From Ophthalmolycus amberensis (lineage: Eukaryota > Chordata > Actinopteri > Perciformes > Zoarcidae), in contig JAFEUB010001429.1 in NCBI GenBank assembly GCA_024529925.1, forward strand, positions 213,501-277,500: a stretch of 64,000 nucleotides of DNA, given 5' to 3'. This document shows positions 49,082 through 58,336 of the stretch, in pieces. The translations under genes were made by a program, and so were the position numbers. How positions within the stretch are numbered: the first letter of the stretch is position 1; each line of letters starts with the position of its first letter. Under the pieces are notes generated by a model that saw only the letters and a list, made by a program, of their open reading frames with translations, was not told the DNA's origin and did not search any database.

Positions 49082-49342
49082 TCAAAACATGATCAATACT
49101 AAAGCAACAACACAGTCATTACCGTACTTGAAACTGAAACATGTCCTGTTCATCTTCAAAAGAAGTTGGTTTTCAAAATTGCGAGAATTCAGTCTCGCTC
49201 TTCTTGGGCTGAAGACTCGTCCTGCGATGCTAAATAGCCTTTCACAGGCCGCTGAGGCAGGTAGAGGTGTGTTCAGCGTCCCACACACAGCTTGCGCACA
49301 GCTGCGAAGGATTCCCCGAATGCTGCGCTCTCGCGGCTCCTG
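49082..49342 (-). pseudogene. hAT transposase remnant, C-terminal dimerisation domain (hATC)
   Basis: This frame is open for 86 codons after a TGA at 49343-49345 and stops at 49082. It contains LNTPLPASAACERLFSIAG followed by a Phe-Ser-Pro-Arg-Arg motif and an Asn-Phe-x-x-x-Leu-Leu-Leu-Lys segment. This is the signature of the hAT family C-terminal dimerisation domain, which normally closes a transposase of about 600-700 residues. The RNase-H-like catalytic core and the BED zinc finger that should precede it are absent from the element. The fragment therefore cannot be an active enzyme. It is oriented opposite to the plus strand and ends about 750 bp from the element's left terminus. Confidence 0.85.
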
Positions 49343-49458
49343 TCAATCCGTGTATATAGCTACAGCTAACGTTAGCCAACTAGTGCTGCACAACTGTCAA
49401 CACTTCCTCAGCCCACTAACTCGCTAGCGATCCACTGGTGTTGGTCTTCGTCACCACC

Positions 49459-49518
49459 TTAGTTTGTTGCGGGAGTAGCAGGTGCTTCCATTTCTGCTTC
49501 CATCATGAAATCAGTCAT
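49459..49518 (-). pseudogene. possible N-terminal transposase piece of the hAT element
   Basis: On the minus strand an ATG at 49516-49518 opens 19 codons (MTDFMMEAEMEAPATPATN) and meets TAA at 49459-49461. The frame then continues beyond the stop with acidic residues (GGDEDQHQW). An acidic N-terminus ahead of a zinc finger would fit a hAT transposase, but the piece is too short to identify. It is broken by the stop and separated from the hATC remnant. Confidence 0.3.
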
Positions 49519-49956
49519 CGTAGAGTGGAATTCTACTCATGTAGTCGCCCGCTAGCTTATAGCATGTAGCATCCTGGGCATCACTGGGAATCAAACACCG
49601 CGGCTTTGAGAGCACTTGTTTGCAATTGTGCATTAACGTGATTAACCAATGATTTAACTTGCTGCTAGGACCACTGATTCACCAAACCTGCTTGCTTGCA
49701 GTCTGTGTTCCACCACAGTCCCCGACGCTGGTCTCATGATTCATTTTGTTTCTAAAGATAGATTTGATTTTGTAGCGAGTAACGAAGGTTTCAGGGGAAA
49801 TGTATCGGAGTAAAAGTATCGGTTTTCTTTGCAAAATGTAGTGAAGTAAAAGTAAAAGTCAATAGAAATATAAGTAGTAAAGTAAAGTACAGATACCCAA
49901 AAAAACTACTTAAGTACAGTAACGAAGTATTTCTACTTCGTTACTATACACCACTG

Positions 49957-49964
49957 ATATTCAA
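49957..49964. repeat. target-site duplication of the hAT element, right copy
   Basis: Exact second copy of ATATTCAA. Confidence 0.9.
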
Positions 49965-50262
49965 GCATCAACTAAAAGTTGTGATGCAAAAGTAATTATT
50001 ACACAAATTAATTTGGGCATACTGTCAGGATCCAGGATCCCTGTCTGACCCGTTGTGTGTTTCCCCTGATCTCCTCTCCTCATGTGTCCTGTCATTCCCC
50101 CGTTTGTTATTGTGTGCCATGTGCTCTGTGTTTGTCCCCTGCCTCCAGACACCTCCCATGGCCACACCCGTGATTGTGCACAGCTGAGGACACTCCAGCC
50201 GATCACCTCCTGCGGCCTGACACACCAGACTCAGGGCCCACTAATGAAGTTCCTGTCTCTAT

Positions 50263-50268
50263 ATAAAC
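50263..50268 (+). promoter_or_regulatory. TATA box of the retrotransposon promoter (U3)
   Basis: CTATATAAACTC at the right distance (28 nt) before the sequence that pairs with the primer-binding site, which supports it as the true promoter. Confidence 0.75.
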
Positions 50269-50471
50269 TCTGGTCCTGCAGTCTGGGGTTGTCAGGTCGT
50301 ACCGTCTTTCACCCGCTTCAACCCCGTGGCATCCTCTGCCCTCCTTGCATTCTACGGATTACACTCTGCCGCAAAGCCCTCCTGGTGTTCAACGGACTAC
50401 ACACGCCGTCAAGCATCCAGCCCTCCGGTGTCGGACCACGGGCTCCACACCTTCCTGTCTTAGTCAGGCTA

Positions 50472-50477
50472 AATAAA
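50472..50477 (+). terminator. polyadenylation signal in the 5' LTR (copy at 52598-52603 in the 3' LTR)
   Basis: AATAAA about 180 nt after the predicted start of R. In the 3' LTR copy it would direct 3' end formation of the genomic transcript. Confidence 0.7.
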
Positions 50478-50545
50478 ACCTGTTTCCACTAACTTCTGTC
50501 TCCTGTGGTCTTGCGTTTGGGTCCTACCTGTGAACTCCCGTGACA

Positions 50546-50558
50546 GAACGACCTGACC
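50546..50558 (+). other. primer-binding site, apparently for self-priming
   Basis: The 5' LTR is followed directly by GAACGACCTGACC. It does not begin with TGG and so does not fit the CCA end of a tRNA. Its ACGACCTGAC (50548-50557) is the exact complement of GTCAGGTCGT (50291-50300), where the transcript should start, 28 nt after the TATA box. This is the arrangement known for Tf1 and proposed for sushi-type elements, in which the 5' end of the element's own RNA is the primer. The match is seen; the mechanism is inferred. Confidence 0.7.
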
Positions 50559-50561
50559 ATA

Positions 50562-52313
50562 ATGGACCCAGCAACCACAGGAGCAGCTACGCTGTACGGA
50601 ACTAACAGTCTGCTGGAGGAGCTGGAGAGAACTAACAGGCTGCTGGAGGAGATGAGACGTTTCCCTGTTGAAGTTTCTCGGATTGGCTGGTTCGGGCAGG
50701 AACTAGCCCGGACAGTCAGGTCTCCCCCAGTTCCAGCACCTGCACTATTCCCGCCTGTCCTCGCTCCGCTGGTCTGGGAATCCCCCGTGCCGGTTCCGGG
50801 GCCCTATGACGGAACACTGGGGAGGTGCCAGGGCTTCCTGTTGCTATGCCAACGGGTATTTGACCGTCAGCCTCAGACTTTTGCCTCTGACGGGGCCAAG
50901 GTGTCCTACGTGGTGGGATTACTGCGGGGAAGGGCTTTGGACTGGGCCGCGAGAACGTTAGGTTTTGAGCGGCCTAATACTGTGGGGTATGTGGACTTTG
51001 TGGCGGATCTGATGAGAGTTTTTGACCCTCTGGGGGACTCGGATTATATGGCCAAGCACCTTCTCAGCCGGAGACGGAGCCAAGCAAGTGTAGCGGAACA
51101 CTCGTTGGCCCGGCCGACTCCGGCTCCCCGTATTCGGACGGCATTGCAGCCAGCTCCTGTTCCTGCCGCCTCTTCGCCGCAGCCAGCTCCTGTTCCTGCC
51201 GTCTCTGCGCCGCAGCCAGCTCCAGTTCCTGCCGCCTCTGCGCCAGCTCCAGTTCCTGCCGCCTCAGCTCCAGTTCCTGCCGCTTCAGCGCCAGTTCCTG
51301 CCGCTTCAGCGCCAGTTCCTGCCGCCTCAGCTCCAGTTGCTGCCGCCTCAGCGCTGCAGCCAGCTCCAGTTCCTGCCGCCTCTGCGCCAGCTCCAGTTCC
51401 TGCCGCCTCAGCTCCAGTTCCTGCCGCCTCTGCGCCAGCTCCAGTTCCTGCCGCCTCTGCGCCAGCTCCAGTTCCTGCCGCCTCAGCTCCAGTTCCTGCC
51501 GCCTCTGCGCCAGCTCCAGTTCCTGCCGCCTCTGCGCCTGCTCCAGTTCCTGCCGCCTCAGCTCCAGTTCCTGCCGCTTCAGCGCCAGCTCCAGTTCCCG
51601 CCGCCTCGGCACCGCAGCTATCCCCGGACCCGGCCGCTGCCGCCTCCGAGCCGCAGCCTCTCCCAGACCCGGCCCCCGTCCCAGAGGCGCAGCGACCTCC
51701 AGTGCCCGTCTCTGAGCGGCAGCGACCTCCAGTGCCCGCTGCAGTCTCTGAGCGGCAGCGACCTCCAGTGCCCGCTGCCGTCTCGGAGCAGCAGAGACCT
51801 CCAGTACCTGCCGCTGCTGCACCCGCATCCTATTCTCCGGAGCCCTTCTGCCCGCCCGGCCGTCCGCCGGAGCACCCGTGTCCGGAGCCCTTCCGCCCGC
51901 CCGGCCGTCCGCCGGAGTACCCGTGTCCGGAGCCCTTCTGCCCTCCCGGCCGTCCGCCGGAGCACCTGTGGCCGAAGCTCTTCTGCGGCCCCGTGGCCGG
52001 TCAGATCCAGTCACCCCTCCTCCGGACCCCCTCCGCCCACCCTAGTCGGCCTTGTAGCTGTGGGGACATCCCTCCTCCGGACCCCCTCCACCCGCCCTTT
52101 TTTGTGTCTTGTTGTACGTCTGGAATCCGTTCCTTGAGGGGGGGGTACTGTCAGGATCCAGGATCCCTGTCTGACCCGTTGTGTGTTTCCCCTGATCTCC
52201 TCTCCTCATGTGTCCTGTCATTCCCCCGTTTGTTATTGTGTGCCATGTGCTCTGTGTTTGTCCCCTGCCTCCAGACACCTCCCATGGCCACACCCGTGAT
52301 TGTGCACAGCTGA
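50562..52313 (+). CDS. Gag-like protein with Pro/Ala repeat tail (583 aa), sole ORF of the LTR element
   Basis: The ATG lies 16 nt after the 5' LTR. Residues 16-33 form a short Leu/Glu/Arg coiled coil. Residues about 80-180 match the N-terminal half of a sushi-type Ty3 Gag capsid: PYDG, then Cys/Phe-rich GFLLLCQRVF, LLRGRALDWA, a Phe-Val-Asp motif and a VFDPLGD segment, ending near Ser-Val-Ala-Glu-His. The usual C-terminal capsid half and the CCHC zinc knuckle are absent. In their place are residues about 197-350 of AlaPro/ValProAlaAlaSer repeats, then RQRPPVP repeats (about 375-420) and CPEPFCPPGRPPE repeats (about 430-475). The last 55 codons run into the 3' LTR and stop at TGA in U3 (52311-52313). 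Without RNA-binding knuckle or enzymes it may act as a structural protein, or the ORF may merely survive by youth. Confidence 0.8.
   Translation: MDPATTGAATLYGTNSLLEELERTNRLLEEMRRFPVEVSRIGWFGQELARTVRSPPVPAPALFPPVLAPLVWESPVPVPGPYDGTLGRCQGFLLLCQRVFDRQPQTFASDGAKVSYVVGLLRGRALDWAARTLGFERPNTVGYVDFVADLMRVFDPLGDSDYMAKHLLSRRRSQASVAEHSLARPTPAPRIRTALQPAPVPAASSPQPAPVPAVSAPQPAPVPAASAPAPVPAASAPVPAASAPVPAASAPVPAASAPVAAASALQPAPVPAASAPAPVPAASAPVPAASAPAPVPAASAPAPVPAASAPVPAASAPAPVPAASAPAPVPAASAPVPAASAPAPVPAASAPQLSPDPAAAASEPQPLPDPAPVPEAQRPPVPVSERQRPPVPAAVSERQRPPVPAAVSEQQRPPVPAAAAPASYSPEPFCPPGRPPEHPCPEPFRPPGRPPEYPCPEPFCPPGRPPEHLWPKLFCGPVAGQIQSPLLRTPSAHPSRPCSCGDIPPPDPLHPPFFVSCCTSGIRSLRGGYCQDPGSLSDPLCVSPDLLSSCVLSFPRLLLCAMCSVFVPCLQTPPMATPVIVHS
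51120..51620 (+). repeat. 21/27-bp tandem repeats inside the Gag-like ORF
   Basis: Repeated CCAGTTCCTGCCGCCTC blocks spaced by 15-27 bp, all multiples of three, make the Pro/Ala/Val/Ser tail. On the minus strand the same 21-bp unit is seven codons (RRQELEL), so that strand also stays open for about 316 codons (51064-52014). Confidence 0.85.
52136..52145 (+). other. polypurine tract
   Basis: GAGGGGGGGG lies three bases before the 3' LTR. This is the normal place for the plus-strand primer of LTR element reverse transcription, and the preceding TTCCTTGAGGG wording is usual in fish sushi-like elements. Confidence 0.8.
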
Positions 52314-52671
52314 GGACACTCCAGCCGATCACCTCCTGCGGCCTGACACACCAGACTCAGGGCCCACTAATGAAGTTCCTGTCTCTATATAAACTCTGGT
52401 CCTGCAGTCTGGGGTTGTCAGGTCGTACCGTCTTTCACCCGCTTCAACCCCGTGGCATCCTCTGCCCTCCTTGCATTCTACGGATTACACTCTGCCGCAA
52501 AGCCCTCCTGGTGTTCAACGGACTACACACGCCGTCAAGCATCCAGCCCTCCGGTGTCGGACCACGGGCTCCACACCTTCCTGTCTTAGTCAGGCTAAAT
52601 AAAACCTGTTTCCACTAACTTCTGTCTCCTGTGGTCTTGCGTTTGGGTCCTACCTGTGAACTCCCGTGACA
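52149..52671 (+). repeat. 3' LTR
   Basis: Same length as the 5' LTR (523 bp), with no difference that I could see. It contains the last 55 codons and the stop of the Gag-like ORF and the polyadenylation signal at 52598-52603. Confidence 0.93.
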
Positions 52672-52676
52672 CATAC
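52672..52676. repeat. target-site duplication of the LTR element, right copy
   Basis: CATAC, identical to 50018-50022 just before the 5' LTR. Confidence 0.85.
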
Positions 52677-53066
52677 TAATGACAGAGCGGAACTTAAAAG
52701 TGTGCGGGTTTTGTCCACTGGGGCGATAATTCATGTTACAGCATTTAGCTCGTGCGAGAGCGCAAATTGAGTAAGCTAGCTAGCACTAAATAAGTCTTAG
52801 AGAATCGTTGTTTTGTTTGTAATAAACTGGTTTTAGGGAAACCGGAGCAGCTGAGGAATGAAGTTGTGGCCAAAGGAAGTGCAACAAGTGACAACACATG
52901 TTAACTGGAGGACATATTTATCCCGAATATTGTCTGTATACGCTACTTCGCGCAGGGAAGCTGCCGCTAGCGGCCTGAAAGACGACTCAGCCGGAAGACA
53001 CCTTTACCCACAAGTACCCTGATTACCTGAAGGAGAGTTATCCTGTGACGTTTCTTCCCCCCGCAG

Positions 53067-53085
53067 TCTTCAGCTAAGTCTAATG
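53067..53085 (+). other. possible 19-nt micro-exon: acceptor, ATG, donor
   Basis: TTCCCCCCGCAG precedes 19 nt ending in ATG, followed directly by GTGAGTAAAG. The acceptor and donor are both good, and the arrangement would put a start codon at an exon end. The upstream 400 bp are moderately CpG-rich. I see no following exon, so this may be chance or part of an unknown repeat. Confidence 0.2.
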
Positions 53086-53110
53086 GTGAGTAAAGTTTAG
53101 TTATTTTAGT

Positions 53111-53125
53111 CCCCCCCCCCCCCCC
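53111..53125. repeat. poly-C tract (15)
   Basis: Uninterrupted C run. Confidence 0.9.
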
Positions 53126-54937
53126 ACTGACACTCTCCTGCTGCTTTGCTGTTGGTACATGACATACTGTTTGCTACACGTCTCTCTGCTGGCTATTATT
53201 TTGTTGTGTTTGGTCCACATTGTCTCTGCTTCCTGTGATGTTGGAGCTCGGTTTTGTTTTGTTGCTAATAATTGTTGTTTTCGATGGCACTGAAGGCACC
53301 GGCTATCCATCGACCGCTTCTTAAAGCCTTTTTCCTTTTTACCACGTTATTTATCCAGTTGATGATAAAGCATCAATATTGAACTATTCAAATAAACGGC
53401 AAAGCCAGATCAAAAAAACACATGTAAATGTATGTTTTTAGCATGTTTTAAAGACTCTTGGGATCCCGCTAACATCGTGGCAGCACTGGTGGGAAAATAG
53501 CCCAGCATGAAATTACACCAAAGGCCTCTGATATAAAGACAGAAGCAGCGCTGATATTTTGAAGCATTTAAGGATTATAGGAAAATGCCTCACGTCTGTT
53601 CTCACACGGAACAGTATCCCCATTACACTCAAAAGACAACATAGACGCCGAAGCTAATTAACAAATCTGATCCCTGGTTTTAATTTTTATTCTGCACTGA
53701 GAATCCTGCCCTCTCATTTCTCTGAGTGAAGATTAGGTTTAAAATGTCGTTTTCACTAAGAGTTGACTCTGGTTAATAAAATGTCACAGCACTTGGAATG
53801 AATTAGATAAAAAATGAGAAAAAGCCTGGCCACAGTTGGATACAGGAGATATCGTGCTCTGTGCCCGTCGGATACTTATTGCAGCTAATGGGTATGTGTG
53901 GCTAATTCAAAGGAGCAGCAAAGCATTTTTGATGCCTAAATTTAGTCGAGCATGATCCTCATCAAAGCCATTCCGATATGGGAAACAAAAACAGGGAGCT
54001 TGTTGTAGAAAAGGACTTTTTGATACGAAAATCAAAGCATCTTATGGTGTCAAACTGTCACAGAACAGAGCTGATTAAGGTGTTACAAAAAATAAAAATG
54101 CTGCGTTCTCAGACTAAGACCGGCGCTGTTGTCACATGCAATGACAGTTGGGATCCAGAGTACGCTATCGTGAAAAGGATATTGCTGTTCACCTGACATG
54201 GGAAATCTACTCGCTTAATAACTGATATGATTATATTTCCTCAAAGAAGACTCATTCAATCAGGACTTGAATTTCGAGGAAATAAAGGTTCCCACCTCTC
54301 TTAAACAATAAAGCAGTTTTCTGTCTCATCAAACAGACGGGGCAGCATTTCTCAGGTATTTAACATTCACGAGACCAGGCATGAAGGGGGATTTTTTTCT
54401 GGCCTCTATTCTTCTGCTAAAATTGTGATAACGCTAAAAGGAGGGCAGGTGTTTTTCTTACAAAAGAGTGTAAATTGTGCCTTAGATGCTATTGTTTTGG
54501 TGCTGATTGATTTCCATAAATTTACCCTGAAATATAACATAATTAGCTCACATGGTCCCCCCGAGGCGCTCCACTCTGTAGGGAGACTAGCTCTGCATCA
54601 TTTACCACTTACTGTACCTGCGCTTTCAGACCACTGTAATCAGATATTATAATGGTACTGCTGTTCAGGAGGCCGAGGAGCTTTTTCGGCTGCTGCAGAG
54701 TTAAGGTGGTAATTACGGAGACAAATCACTTGAGCTTTTCCCAACTGTCGGAAAAGTTGAAAACCAATTTGTGAACACATTAAAGGAGTTTCAGTGCACG
54801 CGCTGCATGTTGATGCCTCAGCCGGATGAGATGCTGTTTTATTACAGGACACTGTAGATATTTAACGATACAATATCATAAATGTTGCTTTGGTAGTTGT
54901 ACGACTCAGTCTTATGGTATATTATTCCAGTAATTGT

Positions 54938-55250
54938 TAGGGATGCACCGATCAGACTTTTTCTACCCCGATGCCAATACCTGGGCTTTATGTATCAGCT
55001 GATACCGAGTACTGATCCGACACCAGTGTTTAATCAATAATCTGTAGGTCTCACTGTGTGAAAGAGACTCTGTTGCATGTGTAAGGCAACATCAGACCCG
55101 ACTTTAACATTGCTTTCCTAACTTTGTAAAACAAGACGTAACAAATGAACACATTTAAATGTGCTGAATTGTTTTTTCTAAAAATAATGGTATACCAGAT
55201 CATCGTCACCATTGTCACCGATCCAGCAATTTAAATCAGTATTGTACTGA
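54938..55250. mobile_element. fragment of a non-autonomous DNA transposon with a TAGGGATGCACCGATC end
   Basis: The left end TTAGGGATGCACCGATC followed by 'CCCGATGCCAATACCTGGGC' and 'GATACCGAGTACTGATCCGA' matches a well-known fish MITE-like repeat. The text to 'CACCGATCCAGCAATTTAAA' follows the same repeat. The expected inverted right end is missing, so the copy is truncated near 55250. It has no coding capacity. Confidence 0.55.
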
Positions 55251-56459
55251 CATCAGGTAAGGGGGTGGGCGGTGTCTCGTCTGGCCCCGACAGGGAGCTC
55301 AAATACCGCCTTAACCGCAATAAACGCAATAAACAAGTTTTGATCATAGCACACGCAAAAGAACGAGTTAGATGCGACACCCAATGAACTACGTCACGCC
55401 CACGCCGTTATTGCCGTCCGTGGTGAGAGAAGCCACACAGCCCGCTGGACTGCCGTACGCATGCGGTGTCCCCTCAGAGCAAGGGCTCTTAAGATTGAAG
55501 CAGTACATCGTTCCCGCTGGCGCTCTAAACAATAACAAGAAATAGATTTTCTTTTTTTTAACACTTCCTTTTCGAATGTTTGGTTAACTCGAGTAATTTC
55601 ATGGCACATTTGCAGTAAAAACACAAAAATCAAGGGTTAATCAGAGAAGCAGGTTCGAGTAAACGTCGGCGCTCAAGGATACTCGCAAGGATGTGCAGGC
55701 ATCCCCTTTGAAACAGCATTAGGCTAAATTATACTACTCAATCATTACTTATGGCTCCCTTGCTCTGTGCCAGGTTGTGTATCTGCAGAGACTCTCTTGT
55801 CTGCCCACATCCTTTCCTTGTTTTCTGCCCACCAAGGACGCAGTGTTTTCATCCCAACTCCTTTGTCTCTTAGTTTGATTGTTTGCACCACATCTCAAAA
55901 GAATATTCTTAACAGATTCCTGTGACATTTGGTAAATTGTCTTTTTGTTAAAATCCATTTTGTTAGTTCTGCAGCCTTGAACAAGAAGGCCTTCTTGGAG
56001 AGCTTTTTCGGGTTATTACTGCTGTTATTTCTGAATGGCCGTGACATTCCGTAGGAGTGTGAGTTTGCAACACGTGTTACCAATCTCACCGCTTGTGAAA
56101 GAAGAATTCATTGTAACTGCCAGTACCAGGAAGTCCTTTGGCTGACGTTCCTTTTCAACCTCTCAAACCTCTTTGTTTTACTCGATAAAAATATTATCTT
56201 TCATTTCCTTATCATCTGAATTATGTGTTTTTATGAGGGGAAAAAAACACTAAGTTAAAGGATAGTATTCAGAATTTTTTATGGTTCTTCAGAGTGGTTC
56301 AAATGATTTTTGGGACGGTGGCAAAAAAAAAGTACTCTGGAGCCTCGTAGACCAGTTGCTGTAATCAAACAACAATATGGATCATCAATGATCGGCAATT
56401 AGTATCGGCGGCAAACAACAAAACGTGATCAGGGATCTCTAAAAGTTATATCTGCTCCT

Positions 56460-56530
56460 CTTCTTTTTTCTTTCGTGCTTATCCGATCTGTGATCCGAAA
56501 CGTGAGTTTTGTGATCTGTTGCACCACTAG
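56460..56530. mobile_element. terminal fragment of a second DNA transposon family (…GTTGCACCACTAG end)
   Basis: The end reads GATCCGAAACGTGAGTTTTG then 'TGATCTGTTGCACCACTAG'. This matches the terminus of a fish repeat whose other strand starts (C)TAGGGGTGCAACGGATC. Only about 70 bp can be matched, and no opposite end was found nearby. Confidence 0.45.
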
Positions 56531-56778
56531 TCTCCGGCTACATCATGTCTCATTCACATGTAAGAAAGCATTATGGTAGTGAACGTAAACAACAAACATG
56601 GCTATTGTTAGAACTCACAGCTGCCTCCAAACAATCATTTCATGCATGCCCAATGAAATGATTGGACGGGCTTACTCTGACAGCCACAGATACCTGATTT
56701 TGTTTTCTGATTGCTGTCGGGATTTAAAGAGAAATTCAACAAAAAAATGCTGCTAAAATAAATTCCCTACCCTAGCTT

Positions 56779-56930
56779 TAAAGGAACAGTGTGTAGGATT
56801 TATTAGAAGAATGTGATGCAAGAAGCATAACTATGTTTTATTCGTGTATAATCACCTGAAAATAAGAATCGTTGTGTTTTCATTAGCATAGAATGAGCTT
56901 TTTGTATCTACATGGGGAGCGGCTCCTGTC
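56779..56930. repeat. common percomorph interspersed repeat fragment
   Basis: TAAAGGAACAGTGTGTAGGA, then 'ATAATCACCTGAAAATAAG', 'AATCGTTGTGTTTTCATTAG' and 'ATCTACATGGGGAGCGG' lie in the order of a dispersed repeat I recognise as abundant in percomorph fish. The copy is short and lacks the usual downstream part. I do not know its class. Confidence 0.6.
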
Positions 56931-58336
56931 ACTTACTGCCTGTTGTAATGGTTTCTCTCCTCTGATCGCTGTGTCTCACCTGACTGCTTGTCAGGAGAAT
57001 CTGAAGATTCACACCTCATTTTTATACTGTAGTATTGTGACGTTTACTTGAGTACAAGATCCGAAAAGACTTCTTTCACCGCTGCAGTTCTGTTCAGGGA
57101 GGCGCGTGTTCAGGACATCGAATCTCACAATACATCCCCAATCAGAAGGATGGGCATTTCCAGTGTCCTTACTAAATACATAACGCTGAAACCTCCAGAT
57201 GCATCTTTTGACTTAACGCTCTATGAAGGGACCTCTTCAATAAATAAATTCTCTTGTAAATTTATAAGGTTGACTGAAAAGGTTATAATTGCAATTCACA
57301 AAAGGAAATACTTCCTCTGACTTTAGCTTAAATGACAGTGTGACGAGTTGGAAAAGGGAGTAAACTAGATGAAACGGCTGCATCTCATATAAAAAAATGC
57401 ATCCTGGTCCTTGTAAATGTGTTTATGTTTCATCTTCCCCACTGTAGTGCTGTAGATCTTGGCTCTGCACTGTACACTCCAAGTGGATGATAGAACTTTC
57501 TTTCATACGGCGCGGAGAGCTCTGCCAGCGCGTAGAGCATGGCTCGCCATCAACAAATACCTCGCTGGAATTCAAATGTGGCGAAATGCAGTTATTGTTT
57601 TCATGGGGCTTTGGATGGAGCTGTTTGGAGAGGGGAGAGTCCTCCTGTTCACTTATTCTGTCACCATGGAGCCGCTCAGCTGCATAACAGAATTGATGCA
57701 CTGTGACAGTCTTAAGCAATTCTTTATCTCCTTTCTCCAGCGCGTTGAGAAATTGCAGCTGGTACACTGTAGTAAAGTCATGGATTTTTCCAACCGGCGC
57801 CCAACCCAACTTGATAAAGCTCATAACGCCATCTGAGCCGGCGTATTGACTTTTGTTCCTCTGTGACCTGTAGATCACAGTAATGGACAATCGGAGGCTG
57901 TACTCTCCAAACTAAAGAGGCTTGAGCTACTGAGCACTTTAATGGTTTTGGGCAGGTTCTTAATTATCGGACAGTTTCCCCCTGAGTGATTCCTCTCTTG
58001 CGGAGGAGCGAGACAATTCTACATTTTCACCTGATCAATACGGTGAGGATGTTTAATAAGAGGTACATGAACGGGCTTCATCAAATCAATTAAGACTCGC
58101 TTATGCAGACTGGCCGCGATGCAATACATTAGCCTAATATGACAGTAGGAAAGTTCTAATAGCCCACAGTCGCGTAATAAAGCTACATGTTATTGGTATC
58201 ACTTATTTAATACAATTGCCTTATAATTCAATATGTCTTTGCAAACACATGAAGTGATGAACGGTGCAACCTGCAACATCTTTTTTGACTTTTGAGTCAA
58301 CAGATTGCTCTCCAAGGTCTGTCCTTGTGTCGTCGT

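Larger units (their letters stand above)
48337..49956 (-). mobile_element. hAT-family DNA transposon, internally deleted (non-autonomous), 1620 bp
   Basis: The ends are inverted repeats: CAGTGGTGTATAAAGTAC at the left and, read from the right on the minus strand, CAGTGGTGTATAGTAACGAA. An exact 8-bp duplication ATATTCAA flanks both (48329-48336 and 49957-49964), which is the target-site size of hAT elements. The subterminal regions are full of AAGTA/TACTT motifs, as in Tol2-like fish hAT elements. Inside, the minus strand keeps only the C-terminal dimerisation part of a transposase and perhaps a short N-terminal piece; the catalytic core is gone. It could move only with transposase supplied by a relative. 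Clean ends and an exact duplication suggest a fairly recent insertion. Confidence 0.9.
50023..50545 (+). repeat. 5' LTR
   Basis: 523 bp with TG...CA ends. U3 runs to about 50290 and contains a TATA box (TATAAA, 50263-50268). The expected start of R is at 50291, 28 nt downstream of the TATA box, where GTCAGGTCGT begins. A polyadenylation signal AATAAA lies at 50472-50477, so R ends near 50490-50500 and U5 is about 50 nt. The 136-codon open frame across the LTR has no homology and is present only because the LTR lacks stops in that frame. Confidence 0.93.
50023..52671 (+). mobile_element. non-autonomous sushi-like Ty3 LTR retrotransposon, complete, 2649 bp
   Basis: Two 523-bp LTRs (50023-50545 and 52149-52671) begin TGTCAGGATCC and end CCCGTGACA. 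They look identical base for base by eye and give identical translations over 136 codons. A 5-bp duplication CATAC flanks the element (50018-50022 and 52672-52676). Between the LTRs lie a primer-binding site, one Gag-like ORF and a polypurine tract. Protease, reverse transcriptase, RNase H and integrase are missing, so enzymes must come from a related full-length element. The Gag N-terminal half resembles fish sushi-ichi (Ty3/gypsy chromovirus group). Identical LTRs, intact ends and an intact ORF point to a very recent insertion. It sits 66 bp after the hAT element, upstream of the cadherin gene. Confidence 0.93.

Noticed and set aside
50082..50492. 136-codon frame present twice (also at 52208-52618)
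   Set aside because: It lies wholly within the LTRs; the duplication is the LTR pair, and there is no protein homology.
54938..56530. A single 1.6-kb element bounded by TAGGGATGCACCGATC and GTTGCACCACTAG
   Set aside because: The two ends are only loosely complementary and correspond, as far as I recall, to two different fish repeat families; no target duplication is visible.
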